A DNA stretch of 64,000 nucleotides from Polydactylus sextarius (taxonomy: Eukaryota > Chordata > Actinopteri > Polynemidae): contig CM028917.1 in NCBI GenBank assembly GCA_016801845.1, forward strand, positions 1,390,001-1,454,000. Direction: 5' to 3'. The notes below the pieces were generated by a model, which did not search any database, was not told the DNA's origin, and saw only the letters and a program-made list of their open reading frames with translations. Below, piece by piece: positions 8,061-20,100 of this stretch (within the stretch, counting starts at the first letter, position 1; every line of letters begins with the position of its first letter). A program made the translations under genes and the position numbers.

Positions 8061-9500
8061 TTGAAGAAATGGTTGTTAGATAGACAGAAGATAGAAGAAA
8101 GTGAAGAAGATGGATAGAGAGTTGTGAATTGTGATGTGATGTGTAAACGTGTGAAACGTGTTGGATGATGGATGTGATGTGATGTGACTGTTGAAAGTGT
8201 GGGTAGTTGCGGTGAGTGGTTGCGATGCGGTTGGTAAACTTGCTAAATGCAGTAGTGAATAGTTGTGATGTGAGTGCAGTCAGAGTCCTATTTACATGCT
8301 TTGGCACATTAAAGCCACATTCCGTGATGATGTCACAGTGATATCATGAATTCAAACAACATAAATACGGGAACAAAATGCCGTTTCGGAACTCCATCCA
8401 CATTGACAGCAACAGAAAAACTAATTCTTTACTTTCTTAAATAAGCATCTTAGTCGTTCAGTGAATATCTACTGTATTCCCCTTTTTTTATTTTATTTTA
8501 TTTTCAGAGTCTGTTAAATCTCTTTTTTGGCCCATTTTGTCTGAGGTAAAGAAGCTGACTTTGTCACTTTGGGCCACACCCTCCCTCATTACACAAATAC
8601 ACATAAAGTTTCAATCCAATAAACATTCAAGTCTATGAAGCTTGGAGTTGGAGAATATACATAAAAATGACAAATAAATGAAAATGAATGAATTGTGCTT
8701 GTGTGTTATATAATATACTAGACAATTCCCCTGCTGGGAATAGCGAGAGTGGGGCTGTGCGCCGTAGCAGTTATGGAGGTCCAGGGACACAAAACTGAAA
8801 AGCTGTTCATGCAGATTATCAGAATAAAAAAAATATTAAATTACTTAGGTTGTAATTATTACAATAATGTGTTCAGGTTGAGGCAATTATATTTACTTGA
8901 ACTTATTTATTTTACTTTACCTTAATTTATAATATAACGATGATAATGACAACTCTGGTTATTATTTTTTAATTTCTGACTTATTTTCTGAAATACAGGA
9001 TATGTAACTTTTTACTTTTACTGTTGTGTCAAAGATTTTAATAAATGCATGTGGTGGAGTACAAAGTAAAAAAAGTATCATGCAGGAATAAATACATCTG
9101 ACTGACACTTACCACCATCACATTATATGTATTTGCACAAGTATGATGGTGATGTGGACATCACAGACAGATTTATGGGTCATATGACATGAAGATGTGT
9201 CACATGACTGGACCATAGACCTTGGGGTTTATTGTTTTATGAACTCCAGCAGCACGGAGGGGCGGGTCGAAACGGATTCAGAACAGCGGACCTTTAGTAT
9301 TTGTTCATTTAATTAACGTGGAGTCACTTCATGATATGGAAAATCATGAAAAAAAACCATCATGATCGTGTTACTGAATGAGTGTTTACAGGAAGACTGG
9401 TGGTGATGAAAATGTGATTTAGAAAAAACACAGTTTACTTGTTCTTCAAAATAAAAGCTTCATATATCAACCACCGACGTATACTACCACGTAGACGACG
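8061..9500. other. Intergenic region between the inverted-repeat gene and TMEM104
   Basis: The first part (8080-8290) is rich in GTGATGTG-type degenerate short repeats and would be the 5' flank of the minus-strand gene. The rest is AT-rich. It includes a T/A-rich run at 8485-8510, a motif related to the spacer repeat (GTGGGGCTGTGC at about 8750) and a segment at 8990-9090 resembling a common teleost dispersed repeat. No coding sequence is supported. Confidence 0.6.
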
Positions 9501-9560
9501 AGAATGATTTTATTTTGAAAACGCACACCGGATGTACTCGTTTCCGGTGGAGGTAACTTG
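9500..9560 (+). promoter_or_regulatory. Probable TATA-less TMEM104 core promoter with ETS-like sites
   Basis: Two ETS-type cores lie close together: ACCGGATGT at 9527-9535 and TTCCGG (CCGGAA on the minus strand) at 9542-9547. The surrounding sequence is locally CpG-rich, and no TATA box is obvious. This lies just upstream of the inferred 5' UTR exon. The exact start site cannot be fixed from sequence. Confidence 0.45.
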
Positions 9561-9824
9561 ACGCGTGTCCGTGGAGCGCGCAGGTCAGCTGGTTGAGAGT
9601 TTACTGAATCAGTTGTGGGTCGTAGCCAAGAGTCCGACCGAGAAGTGCGTTCCCTCTGAGCTTTTTCTCCCCGTGGTCTCACACCGAAACTGGCTCATGT
9701 TATCACGGAGGAGGCGAGTTTCTGTGTTTTTTCAGGCCGCCAGCAAGAACCGATCCGGCTGACAGCTCGGAGCCACCCGCTAGCCTAGCAGCTAAGTTAG
9801 CAAGAAACACTGGGAAGAAGTGAG
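9555..9824 (+). other. tmem104: TMEM104 exon 1 (5' UTR), start approximate
   Basis: This CpG-containing segment ends at a good splice donor (GAG|GTGAGC, intron from 9825) that pairs with the acceptor before the ATG exon. It has no ATG in the TMEM104 frame. It contains an upstream ORF at 9697-9762. The 5' boundary is inferred from promoter-like sequence upstream. Confidence 0.5.
9697..9762 (+). CDS. Possible 21-residue upstream ORF in the TMEM104 5' UTR
   Basis: An ATG at 9697 opens a 21-codon frame (MLSRRRRVSVFFQ at the start) that stops at 9760-9762, well before the splice donor at 9825. If the exon is transcribed as drawn, this uORF could dampen TMEM104 translation. There is no evidence that it is conserved. 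Confidence 0.25.
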   Translation: MLSRRRRVSVFFQAASKNRSG

Positions 9825-11102
9825 GTGAGCTCCAGGCTTTAATGTTGTTTAAAAGAAAAACAGCCGTGCTGCCAGTGACAGGACAAACTAACTAACGATG
9901 CACCACATGTTTCAATATTTATTGTTAAATGTCAGAAGACGTTTACCGGAACGTGACAGTTAAACCTGCGTTGCCAGCTGCTTAGCTAGCAAACAAAAAC
10001 TGACCTGGACAGCGACGTAAACTCAACTTTATTAACGTGAAACTTGTGCCACTTGGTGAATTATTTTCATGCCGAACTGAATATCAGTCCATAAGTTGTA
10101 GGAAGAGTCCAGGAGCAAATATTTAACTTGGATGAAAATATCAAATAACAATTTATCCGATGGGAGTTCTCAGACAGTCAAAACAACCGGACAGCCACTT
10201 TGTTTTCCCTTTTATTCCTGCTTCCTGCTGTTTGTCACATTATACATTTTGTGCAACCTGTGTCGGCAATGGTGTTTGTAGTTGAGGTTTTTATTCTAAT
10301 GTTCCCTTCAGGTGTAATACAGGTGTGATCGACCATGGCAGGTGGAATCACCGAGACTGGGGAGCCCTACTCCGCATTCGTGAGTGTGATAATTACTGAT
10401 CTGTTTTGTGTTTGTTGTTTTCATGATCTAAAGGTCGGACATGTTTTAACCACCACGCTGACATAAACATGTAAGCTGTCAGGAAAAGCAAAGCCCACCT
10501 GAAAAAACAAATTTTGTAAATGACATTAAGATGCTGTTAAATTTTCGATGTTAAATTTTTTTTCACGATTTACAGATGCTTTAACTTCTTTAGCAAATGC
10601 AAAAGTCTCCTCGTCATTTTACACGTTGTGAACTGAGGTCACACTGATTAGTGATGACTGACAAGAAAGTGCTTTCACAAATAAAGAGGAAACTAAATTT
10701 GCCTACACATCCTCTTTTCTTTGCTCCGTCACTCACCAGGCCTCTTTATGGTCTCGTTTCTCTTTTGACAGCTCATCCACATGTCTATCTTTGCTTAAAT
10801 CAGCAGAACTACTGGTCAGATGTTCTTGTTTCCAGGAAGCTTTGAATCATTAAAGCACTCTCATACCTGATAGGCATGAGTGCCGCCTAACCTGAGGTTG
10901 CGGAGGAAAACCTGACACTGTGACACTTGAGACTGTCGAACTTTAAAAACACAAACTTCATTAATAATCAATGATCCTCGGTTGTTGCTACAGTAAAATC
11001 AGAGAAGCTTGCCGCTGAGGAATCTGAAACGCGACGATACTAAATGTCAACATGCACGTGTAGTGTGTCTTCACCTTCCACCACTGCTTGTCCCCTCCAC
11101 AG
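9825..11102 (+). other. TMEM104 introns 1-2
   Basis: Intron 1 (9825-10311) and intron 2 (10380-11102) lie on either side of the first coding exon. I see no repeats, RNA genes or coding ORFs in them. Confidence 0.7.
10312..10379 (+). CDS. tmem104: TMEM104 exon 2 (first coding exon)
   Basis: The acceptor TTCCCTTCAG ends at 10311. The ATG at 10335 sits in a good Kozak context (GACCATGG). Fifteen codons end at phase 0 before the donor GTGAGT. The encoded MAGGITETGEPYSAF matches the TMEM104 N-terminus. A second AG at 10321-10322 could also serve as acceptor without changing the protein. Confidence 0.9.
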
Positions 11103-14100
11103 GTGGGGCTGGTGTATATGTTCAATCTCATCGTTGGAACCGGAGCCCTGACGATGCCCAAAGCCTTTGCCATGGCCGGATGGGTGGTCAGCTTAGCGCT
11201 CATTATGTTTTTAGGATTCATGAGGTGAGTTTGTAGCAGAGGGTTTTCCAGCTGTATCAGGTCGTATAGGTCATTAATTGTGTTCAAATAAAATGTGAAT
11301 GTGTGAATGATTTTAAGGTCAAAGCTCAATATGTTGCTCACACAATCTCCAGTCTCAAAGCGTTGCTTCCAGTAGCTTGCTACTTCTCATAGCCGAGCCT
11401 TTAGCTGCTCCCTTGCCTTTCCCTCAGGAATCGATGGCTGGTTTTCAAAACAAGTAACTTCAGGTTCAAAAGAAAGAGATTTTAATTGTTTGATATTTAC
11501 GTGGTCATCTGTATTCTACAGGAACCTTTAATGTTGTTTTAAATCAATGCAATAACAAAGTTTCCCGCATACCACGGCAGTGGTCTAGTTCAACGTAACA
11601 GCAGAGTGGCTCTACTTATGACGTTAACCTGTCGTCTTCGCTCACCCCTCCCTCATCTCACCCTCACCAGCTACATGACCACCACCTTCGTGATTGAGGC
11701 GATGGCGGCGGCCAATGCTCAGCTGCGCTGGAAGAGGAGAGAGCAGGAGGAGGTGAGATAACAGAACTTAGTCTTACTCTGTAGCAGGATGTTGGCTGGA
11801 TGGGTGGCGGCTTGCCATTTGCTGTGATGATGTGTCAGACAAAACAGATATTAAAGAGGTAAATGTTCCTCTGTCTGCAGGGAGTTTGTCTAACAAGACA
11901 TTATTGCCAAACACTGTTTACACCCTGCACGCAAAAGGTGGAACTAATATAGGTATAAATGGAGCGTAGGGACGTTTCCACTTCTTAGCTCTGGCTAATG
12001 TGCTTACATGTCTTATTCTGATAGGTTGAGGCTTATTTAGGCAGCTAATAACAGAAAGAACTCGAGCTCACAGTAACAAACCTATGAAATAATCTGTGTC
12101 ACGGTAAAACATAAATCCTGAGTATTTTCAGTCAGTCGGAGTGTGATGGTGGTTTTAGAGTGTGTCAACTCTGTGACTGACACATCTTCTTTTATTTCTG
12201 AAGAGGTAACTTCAGGTGCCCTGTAAATGTTTCTTGTATATGTATCAGATTATTGTGTCAGGGAACTTCAAGTCTCTGACTTTGTCGGTTGGTTTTCTTT
12301 TAGGGTTTATGGTTTTGGATTTTTGGTCTGTTTGTTGGATGGAAAGATGCATCTCAAGCATTCTGACTGTTATTTTCTCAAAACAAACTGTGGCATTTGC
12401 AAAAACAAGATACAGTGACGTACATCAAGAAATGAAGACTTAAAAAAGCCATAGAGGACATAAGGACAATGCATTGTCTAGTGATTTATTCCCACGTCTC
12501 ACTTTCCTCACTTGTAAAACAAAAGGCGAACGTGGGAAAGCGGAGTTGTGGTCATGGTCTTTGCGATTTGTGTTAAAAGTCATGTAAAGATTATTAAAGG
12601 AAACTGACGATTAAGCTCTAGATTCTTCACAACTGAGTAAAACTTTTAACACAAGACTCGATGTTGATCTTTGGGTCTAGAATAACTGCACAGAGGGAAC
12701 CACATGTTGGGCTACAGAAGGGCAGAGCAGGCAGGACGTGGCTGTGAGTGAGCTCATGACCTATAATAATGATCTGAGAGAAGGTTGCTTGTGTCCAATC
12801 CTGAAATGCAAAATGCAGTGAAGGCAGATATACAGGGAAAATAACTTGGACAAACATGGCAGAGTATCTTCATCTGCCTGATGACATTTTACATGCACAA
12901 GGTCATAGTTCAGCTTTACCGTGTCATCTGTGTCGTTCTACAAAAGCATGTTTTCTTGCTGGTGATTCAGCGCCACAGCTCAAGGTTGCTACGAAAGCAA
13001 GACAGTAATTCTAGTCCCAGTAAAAACAACCAGACCAGATATTTCCTGTTAAATCCTGAGAGGAAACTCCCCTTTGTAATAGAAAGCTGTATTTTTTTTA
13101 TTTAGAAGGCTGTTGCAGTTTTATAGCTCAATTCTAGCACAAGTGAAATGTGCAGCACAAAACAGTTCAGACGAAGCTGCTGATGTGGAACTTCTCTGGT
13201 CTTCAGTCTTTTACTTTTACTTCTGATTGGCTCAGCATTTGTTTTTTTTGTTTCTCCTGTGGTGCAGGAGTCAACTTGCTTTAACGCCCGACGGTGTTTC
13301 AAGTCAAGGAGGTGTGAGCTGGAGGACGACGGCCTGGCTCTGACTGAGCCCTGAAGTCTCAGGCTGTCGCTGTCCTCCCACCTAATGGGAGAACAGAAGA
13401 TGCAAACAACTGGATATGCTTTCTATTTCTCTCAGACTGACTGAAACTTGTTTGATTAATTTTATCACGAGTTTTAGAGAAACCGTCCTTCACCAGAAAC
13501 TTTACATGGAAAACAGATTGAAAGCAAAAGGTGATGTGCAGTATCACACAGTGGCTTCGTGATGGGAGCTCAGCTCTTACTGTACGACAGTCATTACATC
13601 ATTCGTTGTTTTTGTCCACAAAAACTGAATGATGCTCTGGCTGAAGCAGATATCGCCCTCTCCTGGACTTAGAGGAGCAGTGTGACTGGATTGTAGCACA
13701 CTAGAGTTTCAGCATGGACCACGTCCTGACCAATTCTTTCCCCAAATGTTCAAAGATTCTTAGAAAATAATGGAGATGATGACAGTCCACAGTTGTACAG
13801 GACCAATGGCCACAGCAGCTTTTATCTTTATCTTTATGTTTCTTTTAAAACATAAACAACACAACATTAGTTCTGTCTGCTCACTTTCCCTTATTCTTTT
13901 CTAGAGAATGAATATTTTAAAAGAGAAGTTTTTAAATTGGATGTCCCAGAATCTGGCTGCTAGAAGTCACGCCCAGAATTTAATGGCGTGAGTTGTTTTG
14001 CATCCGGTGCAGATGAGGTGTGACGCCGGTTGTGCAGTAGTTTATTTTAACGTTTGGCTGATGTACAGTTTTGAGTTGCATCACATGAAATGTAATAATG

Positions 14101-17100
14101 TTGATATCTTTTTTTTCTTTCTCTTATTTTGCCTAAAACAAACCAAAACTAGTTTGCTTATGAGTTTTCTGTCGGTCAGCTGCAGCTCTTCTCTCTAAAC
14201 CACCTTATCTGTGTTTTGCAGATAGACTGAAGAGCCACTGAAAGTGATCAGTAGCTATGCACCAGGGGTCACAGCCCTCTGCTTTGCTTTTTTTCTAATA
14301 AATGCATTATCAAAGAGACCCCTGTATGAGACTGTTGTAAGTGGGCGTTGCTTTGTATTAAAGGGCTCACAATCAGGGATGTAGATTACACCAGCCATTA
14401 AATGAAATTGTATCACTTGAGTATTGACTCCATTTTGCCTGTGACTGGTCCCAAATTAAATCCCAGAATGGCTTTTTCTAGGAGGCTTCTGATGAACACA
14501 GTTCAATTTTCGTGCAAGCAAATTAAAAGAAACTTTGAAACCCCTAAAACACAGAGTTGCTAGATGAAACATGACAGCAACAGTTGTAAAGTTAGATGTT
14601 ACGTTATTGAAACTGTTGAGTCACATGGTTTTTGAGTCAAGTCTTTAATTTAGAGACGTCACCTGCAGCCACAGTGAGGATTCACGTTATTTGAGACAGT
14701 GTGACTTTGTCCAGCACAGCCTCAAGATCTGAACGCTCATCTGTCTCATCCACATCTGCAGCGTCTTGATCTGACACTTTGTCCTGTTTGCTTTTGTTTG
14801 CGTTTTTCTCTTTCACAGCATCTGTACTTCTTGTCACTCATCTTTTTTTCCTGTCTGCGTCCGATCCTGCACTGATATATTCAGCTGGTGGTGCTCGTGT
14901 TGACAGCTAATTGATGGGAGAATTTTGGGAAAGATAAAAATAAGCAGTGTGGTCATGTGATTTGTGCGAACTGCACTTCCCAGCTGTTGCTAGTAATTTC
15001 CAGATGTTGCTGTCCCCTGTGTCACATATAGAGCAAATAAACACTGTGTTAATAGCTTGTAAACTCGCTTGTTGTTTATGCTGATTAAATGGGAAAACAA
15101 GCAGCGTAAATAAGGCTTCACACACTCTTATCGTCCTTCTCCTCAGATTGACGACAGTGACTCTACCTCTGATTATTCAGATGACGATGTCATGGGCCGA
15201 GGCCGTTCAGAGCCAGAGACAAAGCCCATCCTGTCTGTCCGTGAGTATCGTGAGTACAAGTGTTTAAACAGATTGTTGAAGTAAACACCAGGTTAACCCT
15301 TTCAATCTGAAGGGAGGCAACTGGAATAACATGCTTGTAAATGTACAAGCTCCTGTAGTGACTGATTTCTGATCCATCAGTTTACCGGAGGTTTAAGTGT
15401 GGTTAGGTTAAGGTTGATCTATCACAGCGACGTCACAACTCACAACTGAAAAACTACATCCATTTCTTAAACTCTCCTGGAGGGATGAACAACATTGTTC
15501 CAAAGGATGTTCCTTCTTACTGATGGGATGCTGCCTCTTCAATGACCTCTACAACCTCCTAGCACCCTCTCAACACTCTAAAGGATCAAAACATAAACCT
15601 CCAAAGCTACATGTCGAACCTTTTAACAAACATCAATAGAATTTCCTAAAGGGTCTCTAGAACCCATCCAGTAACCATCCGAGCATCTGTAGAAAGCTCA
15701 TAGAAACCTCTTGAAGGGTTAAAAGGCCTGTAGAAACTAGAGGACCTGTACAACATCCTCACTGGCCACTCCTAACATCCCACTGCACTTTCTTCTTGTT
15801 GTTGACCATTCATACTTCCAAAACTATGAAACTTTCACAGTCACCTTTTCAACCAAACTCCAAGAGGACCTCTAGACCCAGGTCACTGACAACCTCTTAA
15901 AGGATTTCCAAAACCAGAGACCACTAGACTCATCTGTAGAACCTCTTCAGTGGTTAAAACAACCCATAGAGCGACTTAAAAGACCTCTAGAACAACCTGA
16001 TAGCTCACGATCAGAATATATATGTATATATTTTTAAATCATCAGACTGCTCTTTGACATTTAGCTCCACACTGAATGTTATTTGTAACCACAATGTTTT
16101 ACTGTTTCCACAGAGAGATCAGGAGGTCACGTCGACCACTTTGACATCGTGGAGCGGGTTGAGATGGGTCAAATGGCGTCTATGTTCTTTAACAAAGGTA
16201 ATATTCCCTTTTCCTTGAGCTTCTTCTCTTACTGCTCATTATTCAACTACCTGTGGACACTGCCATCGTTAGCCACATGTAATATTTATGGAGCAGTAGT
16301 GAAGGTTGTGTGGGATAATTTAGTTTTAAATTATTATTTTTTTTATGGCCATCCCTCACATTCATAAATGAAGGCCTGTGGATGTTTAATTGGATGTAAT
16401 TATATATGGAGTAATTGCCTTTGGGTGTAATTACCTGTTTGAGACCCCATCGCGGCTGTTAATCTCTCCACCGTGCACTTGTGTGGGAAGGAGTAGGCTG
16501 TAGTTATGGCAAAGATGGTGAAGTTTCTACCTGATGTGGGTGCTAACTTGTGACGGAACGGAAAGTCAAAATTACCTTGAATCAGTGACATAACTCATTC
16601 GTAATCAGTGTGCAGCCCCACCCCAATCCCCATCTGCTTGTGTTGCACTGACTGGCCCTTCTCAACCAGCTACGAGCGGCTCAACAGTCTGCGTCGTCCC
16701 TGTCATCACAGGCCTAAAGGAACAAGGAAAGGTCAAAGCTTCGACAGCATCATCTCAGCTGACATGTTCTGTCCTGAAGCATTTTTAACACTAGGTGGAG
16801 CACTTGGCACATATGCACACACGCTGTAACACGGGTCCACTCAGCTCACGTTCACACACACATTTGCGCATGCCGTCATGTTAAAGCTGCAGCGAGCTTG
16901 CATCCATTCGGACTCTTGTCACTCACTCCACTGTCCTGCGTGTGTAAAGGTGAAATAAAAAAATCTGCTGATGACTTTTCCCACCGGGAAACCGTCTGTG
17001 TGCAGGTGAAGAGGCACGTGTGGCTGCATCGATTGATAATAAGGAAATGAGTTTTCTCTCCTCTTCTCGCTCTCCCCATGAGGTGGGAACGCAGCCCAGT

Positions 17101-20100
17101 GACTCTATAATCAGAAATGAATTAGATAGGCACGAGTCCCAGCACATGGTGAATGTGGAAAAAGGCGGGGGGGTGGGGTGGAGGGGGGGGGCGACACAGC
17201 TCTTTTGACTCTCCTGACAACATTGGTATGAAGCATCCCTTGAGAAACACTTCTAATGTCACTATTACAAAATAATATACGTCATATACAAATCTTAATT
17301 ATTTCTTAATGTAATGAGTTTGCTTGTCTACTCATGTAACCATGAATAAAATAGGATGATGTGGAAAAATAGGCTCCCATATTATATACGAATTAGCAGG
17401 AAATTCACTGCCTGCTTTAGAGTATTTACAGACGGCTCTGCTTATTCAAAGGAGTCATGTAAATAAAGATAATTTAATGATTAGCTTGTTCATTAAGCTC
17501 ATAAACGTCTGCATTGTGCTATCATCAAGTTGCTGCCGCAGCTGTTTTCCACTCTACGGTGTTACTAATGCCTCCTGTCTGCGCAGGATCATCACTCACT
17601 GGTAAATTTGTGTTTTGAATTAACTGGGCTCAGCAGAGCTGTAGACTTAAGACATGTTCAGAAGACCACATGACCCTGGATGATGTCTGTGTCCTCTGAC
17701 TAATTGTAATGAAAGTAAAAACACCTGCAGGGCTCGTACAAAAGTCCCGCTGGGAACTTGTTACACAAATGGAGCCGGGGTTTAATGCGTCTGAGCGCTG
17801 CAGTTTTACGATTGGTCAAAAATTCTCCGGTTCCTTGTCCTTAAATGGAGCAGTTAGCTAATAAAATATTGTTGTGTTTTAAATGGAGCTTTGGAAGCTT
17901 GTCTTTGACACGTTTCTCTTTTTATTGATGTGTTATAGAGCGGGCAGTTAAAGGTTGAATTTAGGAAATAATCAGCAGAGGCATAGATTCCTTAATCTAT
18001 CACTGCCTGTTGTCAGTGTGGTTGTAGTTTTGCACTTCAAATAAATCGTCTGACCTAAGATCGAACACTTATTTACGTCTAGAGTGTCTATAAATGCAGC
18101 AAAATGCCTGAAAATGTAAATCTCTGTCCTCCTCCAGGTCAGTGACGGCACTATTTGTTACAAATGACAACTTAATCCATACCATCTCTAAGAACTAACA
18201 CCTAAACTGCAAAGGATTATGGGTGTGAGGAGACAGATGTTGGTACTTGATAATCAGCAGTTTGTCTTTCTTTGAAAGTGTAGCACAATAATAATAAAAA
18301 AAAAAGCTGCGGGCAAAACTTTACTTTTATATTCAGCTCTGTCTCAATTAGAATTAATTGTAGACTTGCAACAATTGTTGACTTCGGACTCCAAACAAAT
18401 AGGGAGCCTAAGTCAGACCCATGTACTTTCCATGGGTCCTGTGCTCGTAAAAATTATGAACGAGAGTGTATGAAGAGATAAAAATTATCTTCTGGTCCCG
18501 TTTGAAATGTGTCATGGTTTTCACATATGATGTTTGTGAATTTTAAAGATAATGTTTGACATGGAGAGAGGACTGTTTAGTGACAGGCAGCAAATGTTAC
18601 TTTAGGTTTTGTGTGAGACCACGTAGCGGGACTACGTAACGCCCGTCTCACTAAATTTACGTCACCATCAAACTCTGACAGTTAATGTTAGCCGAACAGC
18701 TAGCTACGCTAACCTAGGACAATATCTCACCTGGTAAGTTTTATCACCTACTCCTTGTTCTCTCTTTAGCCGGGAAGAGAGGGGGAAAGAAAATTCAGTG
18801 AAAAGTTTGTGACATGACGTCACCTACGTGACTATTTGATTTGTAGTCAAACCAGTTACGTATTTTCAGAAGCAGATAAATCAGCAATTACACTACAAAC
18901 ATAGCCTTGACTCACACCAATAGTTATCATTTAAATTAAGATACAGGGTATGTGTGATCCAGGGTAGAAGTCAGAGTGGATGGGAAAATATTTTTAATCT
19001 CTCCATTCACTGCAATGTATTTTTTTGATCTAAGGACCTAGTTAGTCCACTGGAAGGGGCGTGACTTAGGCTCTCTATAGGAGGCGTAGGATGAGAAAGT
19101 TGATTTGTCATAAGAAACAAGGAAGTGCAGTTCCCTTTGGACCCTCACCTTCATTATCTTGAATAAATCTGACCTCAGTGCAGGGCAGCTTTTGACATGT
19201 TCCCTCATTTCAGGGATATGTTGCCTGCATGAGATGAGGGAATAATATTTTCCAAACAGGTTTATGTCATAGTCTGAGGATTTGATGCCCAGTCAGAGTG
19301 ATGCAGAGGATCGGGGGGATAGTAGGAGTAGAGGGCGATCATTGAGATTTGGAAGAACTTGAGGGTCAGTAGCTGGAAGAGCAGCTTCAGTGTTAGTTAA
19401 TTTTTTTGGTTGTTTAAAACTAAAATACTCATATATTGTCCCTTTTTTAAAGAGCTGAATAACTAGACACAAGACCATTACGCTCTAAATTTACAGGACA
19501 TTAAAATGGTTTTAGCACCACCTCCCCACTTGTCACAGATAATAAACAGTAGGCATGATTGCACACAGTCCTCAGGCTTGCACCTTTGCAGGCAATTAAA
19601 GGCATCTCTCATGCTGTTGAAGAGACACTCTTGGAGGGCATTTGACTTCCTCTTGGGCTGAAACTCGACGTGGCAGCAGCGGAGAGGCAGGTTTGGAAAA
19701 AGGCCACGGCTTTCGTCTAAGCCTGACCTGCAGCCTCTGACAGGAATGTTGATGGGGCCTTGGGTTTATTTGCACCACTGTGGAAAGGTGTTACTCTAAC
19801 CTTCACATTGATGATTTGAAAGTTGATTAGAAAATGACTTTGGCTAAAGTCACAGAGAGATACTGACGAAGCGCTGTCCTCGCATCAGCATCTTGTCTCG
19901 ACTTTCCTTTACCCCTGTGATGAGACATGGTGGTTAACATGGCAACTGTGCAAACAGATTGTTTCTTCAACATGAACCGCCCTTCTCCTGACATGTGGAG
20001 GAAGATGATGGCAAATACTAATTTACCCGTCTGTAACCGGGCGTGTGTCTTTAATTAGAGCCAAACATGGGCACATCCATTTTTAATACTTCAGTGACTT

